Of a stretch of 7,767 nt of DNA, positions 5,404 to 7,767 are shown piece after piece. Within the stretch, counting starts at the first letter, position 1; the number at the start of each line of letters is the position of its first letter. The position numbers and the translations under genes were made by a program. The stretch spans positions 1 through 7,767 of the forward strand of contig DKIG01000028.1 of assembly GCA_002454165.1 (NCBI GenBank). The letters run 5' to 3'. Source of the DNA: Gammaproteobacteria bacterium UBA6724. Lineage in GTDB: Bacteria; Pseudomonadota; Gammaproteobacteria; Pseudomonadales; Azotimanducaceae. A model generated the notes under the pieces. The model saw only the letters and a list, made by a program, of their open reading frames with translations. It was not told the DNA's origin and did not search any database.

Positions 5404-6774
5404 ATGTTCGGCAGGCAGGTTGCCGCAAGATCTCGAAAAAAATTCTCGGCGGTCACGGCGGTTGCCATTGTGGTCGCCAACATGATTGGGACAGGTGTGT
5501 TTACCAGTTTGGGGTTCCAACTAGTTGACATCAAATCAACCTTCGTGTTGCTGATGTTGTGGCTGGTCGGTGGCGTCATCGCCTTTTGCGGCGCGCTTGC
5601 CTATGCCGAACTCGCCTCACGCCTGCCGCGCTCTGGCGGAGAGTACAACTTCCTGTCCCGAATCTATCATCCGGTGGCGGGGTTTATATCGGGATGGATT
5701 TCGGCGACGGTGGGTTTCGCCGCACCAACTGCGCTTGCCGCCATGACCTTCGGTGCCTATCTCGCCGCCAGCCTTGAGCAGGTCTCCGCCACTGTGATGG
5801 CGAGTCTGCTGGTTCTGCTCCTGACCCCAATACATGCCTTTTCCCGGGCGGCGAGCGGCGGCGTACAAACAGTCTTCACGGTGTTCAAGGTGTTGATAAT
5901 TCTGCTCTTCGTTTTCCTGGTGACCAGCGCGGTAACATCGCCCCAGGAAGTGCGTTTGTTACCTGCCGAGGGGGACTGGACATTGCTGACTGGCGGCGCT
6001 TTTGCGGTGTCGCTGATCTATGTGAACTATGCGTTCACCGGCTGGAACGCTGCGACCTATATCACCAATGAGATTGAATCGCCCAGCACGACAATGCCCT
6101 TTATTTTGGCTGGCAGTACCCTGGTGGTATTGGTGCTGTACCTGATGTTGAACTACACCTTCCTCTACGCTGCGCCCATGTCGGCGATGCAAGGTAATCT
6201 AGAAACGGGCGTGATAGTGGCGACACAGGCTTTCGGTGAAAGGGGTGGCAGGATGATGGGGCTGGTGCTTGCTTCGTTGCTCATTTCCACGGTCAGCGCG
6301 ATGGTGATTGCGGGACCAAGAGCCTTGCAGGTAATAGGGGAGGACTTTCGATTATTTCGGTTCCTGTCCAAAACTAACGCCAATGGTATTCCGATGCTGG
6401 CGATATTCGTCCAGTCCGGGGTGACCTTGTTCTTCATCCTGACCTCAACATTTGAATCGGTACTTGTTTTTGCTGGATTTGTGATGGGAGTTAATACGGT
6501 TTTTGCGGTGGCGGGGGTGTTCATCCTGCGGGCAAGGAAAACAGCAGATGCGACGGGTCGGATTTATAAATGTTGGGGCTATCCGGTGACGCCGCTGATT
6601 TTCCTGGGACTGATGACCTGGACGCTGATTTACATTCTTATCAATCGTCCCGAGGAAGGATTGGCGGGGCTTGGCATGATTGCAGTTGGTGCGCTGCTTT
6701 ACTGGTTTTCAGAAAGTTTTAATAAGCGTCAAACAGCTGCGTCGTTGGAACCATCATCATCGTCAAAACCCTGA
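5404..6774 (+). CDS. APC-superfamily amino-acid permease
   Basis: Inner-membrane amino-acid transporter of the APC superfamily, 456 residues with about twelve hydrophobic segments. The TM1 signature VANMIGTGVF (24-33) carries the Gly-Thr-Gly break that binds the substrate backbone. The sequence AYAELASRLPRSGGEYNFL after TM2 is typical of the family. The TM6 segment YAFTGWNAATYITNEIESP (about 209-227) has the unwound Phe-Thr-Gly stretch seen in LAT- and CAT-type carriers. The TM6 sequence resembles bacterial LAT-like transporters more than the GABA or arginine/agmatine exchangers, but the substrate is not determined. It starts 31 bases after the antiporter stop with a strong ribosome-binding site and no obvious terminator between, so it is probably in the same transcript. 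The last 46 bases overlap the convergent isomerase gene, and the C-terminal tail (SLEPSSSSKP) is polar and probably dispensable. Confidence 0.92.
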   Translation: MFGRQVAARSRKKFSAVTAVAIVVANMIGTGVFTSLGFQLVDIKSTFVLLMLWLVGGVIAFCGALAYAELASRLPRSGGEYNFLSRIYHPVAGFISGWISATVGFAAPTALAAMTFGAYLAASLEQVSATVMASLLVLLLTPIHAFSRAASGGVQTVFTVFKVLIILLFVFLVTSAVTSPQEVRLLPAEGDWTLLTGGAFAVSLIYVNYAFTGWNAATYITNEIESPSTTMPFILAGSTLVVLVLYLMLNYTFLYAAPMSAMQGNLETGVIVATQAFGERGGRMMGLVLASLLISTVSAMVIAGPRALQVIGEDFRLFRFLSKTNANGIPMLAIFVQSGVTLFFILTSTFESVLVFAGFVMGVNTVFAVAGVFILRARKTADATGRIYKCWGYPVTPLIFLGLMTWTLIYILINRPEEGLAGLGMIAVGALLYWFSESFNKRQTAASLEPSSSSKP

Positions 6775-7658
6775 CGCCGGCTTGCTGGCAGGGGCACAAA
6801 ATCACCGGGTCTTTGTTCTGCATTTGCCGCCATGGCTTCTTGAATTTCCTCTATCTTGAACATGCTCGCATTCCAGATGGCGATGTAATCCAGTCCATCA
6901 TCTGTGTTGTGGTCCCGGGCGTAGTTGATGATGCGTTTACAGCCATAGATGGCAAGCGGTGCCTTACTGGCTATCTCGGCGGCGGTCGCCATGACATTGG
7001 TCAACATGGTGTCATGGTCTGGATAGACGGCGTTGATTAACCCCATGTCTTTTGCTTCCGCAGCGCTGACCCGTCGTCCTGTGTATGCCATTTCGCGGAC
7101 ATAACCTTCAGGGATCAGTTTTACCAGCCGTGGAAAAGTCCCGACATCCGCCGTCATGCCGATATTAGTTTCAAATATGGTCAGGAAAGCATCCTCCGTG
7201 GCGTAACGGATATCGCAGGCGGTCACCAGGTCCACCCCGCCACCGATGCAACCGCCTTGTATTGCTGCGAGCACCGGCACCCGGCAATTTTCAATGCAAC
7301 TGAATGTGTCTTGCAGATGCAGCAGATTGTCGTAAAAAGCCGTCGCCGCCTGTAACCGTTTGGTTTTCTTGTCTTCCTGGTCAGCCTGCCCGATGTTGGA
7401 AAATGAACTGACATCAAGACCGGCAGAAAAATGCGGTCCCGTGGATGACAAGACGATGACCCTGGCTTGCGCGCCCTGGTCAATGGTCTTGATGATAAGC
7501 GGCAACTCCCGCCAGAAACACGGATTCATACTGTTCCGCTTTTCAGGACGGTTCAGCACCAGATGAGCAATGTTATTTTCTATTGACAGGGAGAAGCACT
7601 GATAGGGATTTTTGGAAGACATTTTAGAAGGCTGTTCAGAAAATTGTTCGGAAGACAT
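6729..7658 (-). CDS. Delta3,5-Delta2,4-dienoyl-CoA isomerase (ECH1-like)
   Basis: Cytoplasmic crotonase-fold enzyme, 309 residues, predicted to shift 3,5-dienoyl-CoA to 2,4-dienoyl-CoA during beta-oxidation of unsaturated fatty acids. Crotonase landmarks are NRPEKRNSM (36-44), the first oxyanion-hole segment HFSAGLD (76-82) and the second, GGCIGGGVDLVTACDIRY (135-152). Asp143, Glu163 and Asp171 have the same spacing (20 and 8) as the catalytic Asp176, Glu196 and Asp204 of rat ECH1, and the surrounding MTADVGT matches. Ordinary enoyl-CoA hydratases carry glutamates instead, so isomerase is the better call. The C-terminus ends in an acidic GFDDDDGSND tail, encoded largely by the overlap with the permease gene. 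The ATG at 7658 suits the promoter upstream, but an ATG at 7622 in a repeated ATGTCTTCC context is a plausible alternative; neither has a clear ribosome-binding site. No other fatty-acid gene is adjacent. Confidence 0.88.
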   Translation of the reverse strand: MSSEQFSEQPSKMSSKNPYQCFSLSIENNIAHLVLNRPEKRNSMNPCFWRELPLIIKTIDQGAQARVIVLSSTGPHFSAGLDVSSFSNIGQADQEDKKTKRLQAATAFYDNLLHLQDTFSCIENCRVPVLAAIQGGCIGGGVDLVTACDIRYATEDAFLTIFETNIGMTADVGTFPRLVKLIPEGYVREMAYTGRRVSAAEAKDMGLINAVYPDHDTMLTNVMATAAEIASKAPLAIYGCKRIINYARDHNTDDGLDYIAIWNASMFKIEEIQEAMAANAEQRPGDFVPLPASRRQGFDDDDGSNDAAV

Positions 7659-7688
7659 AAGGTTAAACGCTTGAATGATGAGTTGCAG

Positions 7689-7717
7689 ATTATGAATGGG
7701 GGCGGGTGAGTTGTCTA
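7689..7717 (-). promoter_or_regulatory. Putative promoter of the isomerase gene
   Basis: Read on the minus strand, TAGACA (7717-7712, five of six) and CATAAT (7694-7689, five of six) are separated by 17 bases, placing transcription start near 7682, about 24 nt before the ATG at 7658. The spacer is C-rich. No clear FadR-type operator was recognised. The remaining bases to 7767 show no gene. Confidence 0.5.
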
Positions 7718-7767
7718 TGAATTGTATGATGCCAACACATTCTGGACTTTTCAGGCATTAGTTGTGC

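Noticed and set aside
6776..6789. GCCGGCTTGCTGGC hairpin as a terminator for the permease
   Set aside because: The loop is too small for a full stem and no T-run follows; it lies inside the isomerase coding sequence.
6729..7658. Standard enoyl-CoA hydratase assignment
   Set aside because: The active-site pattern Asp143/Glu163/Asp171 and GGCIGGGVDLVTACDIRY matches dienoyl-CoA isomerase and not the two-glutamate hydratase pattern.

Overview
The window looks like a gammaproteobacterial chromosome segment of moderate GC content. This rests on an enterobacterial-type Fur box, a FeoB membrane domain that reads closely like the E. coli protein, YrbG-type exchanger signatures and sigma70-like promoters. 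Genus cannot be judged. There are no RNA genes, insertion sequences or CRISPR arrays.

Layout: (1) 1-118 is a leader with a Fur box (81-95) lying over a putative -10 element. (2) 119-3015 holds feoA and feoB, overlapping by ATGA and probably one iron-repressed ferrous-iron uptake transcript, closed by a candidate terminator at 3083-3109. (3) 3125-5372 holds a probable new transcript beginning with a near-leaderless promoter. It encodes a membrane sensor with a periplasmic Cache-like region and a HAMP domain but no output domain, which overlaps a CaCA-type sodium/calcium exchanger gene. (4) 5404-6774 is an APC-superfamily amino-acid permease, 31 bases after the exchanger and probably co-transcribed. 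(5) 6729-7658 on the minus strand is a dienoyl-CoA isomerase of the enoyl-CoA hydratase superfamily. It converges on the permease with a 46-bp coding overlap and has its own promoter at 7689-7717.

The unusual content is two in-frame tandem-repeat insertions in otherwise conserved proteins. In FeoB, about 155 residues of His/Pro-rich repeats (three units of about 49 residues, each carrying HRHHHQ) sit between the GTPase domain and the membrane domain, where the helical GDI domain normally lies; most of that domain is not recognisable. A second short His/Ser-rich insert lies inside the GTPase domain. In the sensor, eight copies of a 15-bp unit (consensus V-M-K-T/A-R/T) interrupt the periplasmic domain. 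The FeoB variant is the best candidate for something undescribed: a ferrous-iron permease whose regulatory linker has become a possible metal-binding, disordered repeat.

Functionally, the plus-strand genes are all envelope transport or sensing functions (iron, calcium, amino acids). The minus-strand gene belongs to unsaturated fatty-acid beta-oxidation and is probably unrelated to them.
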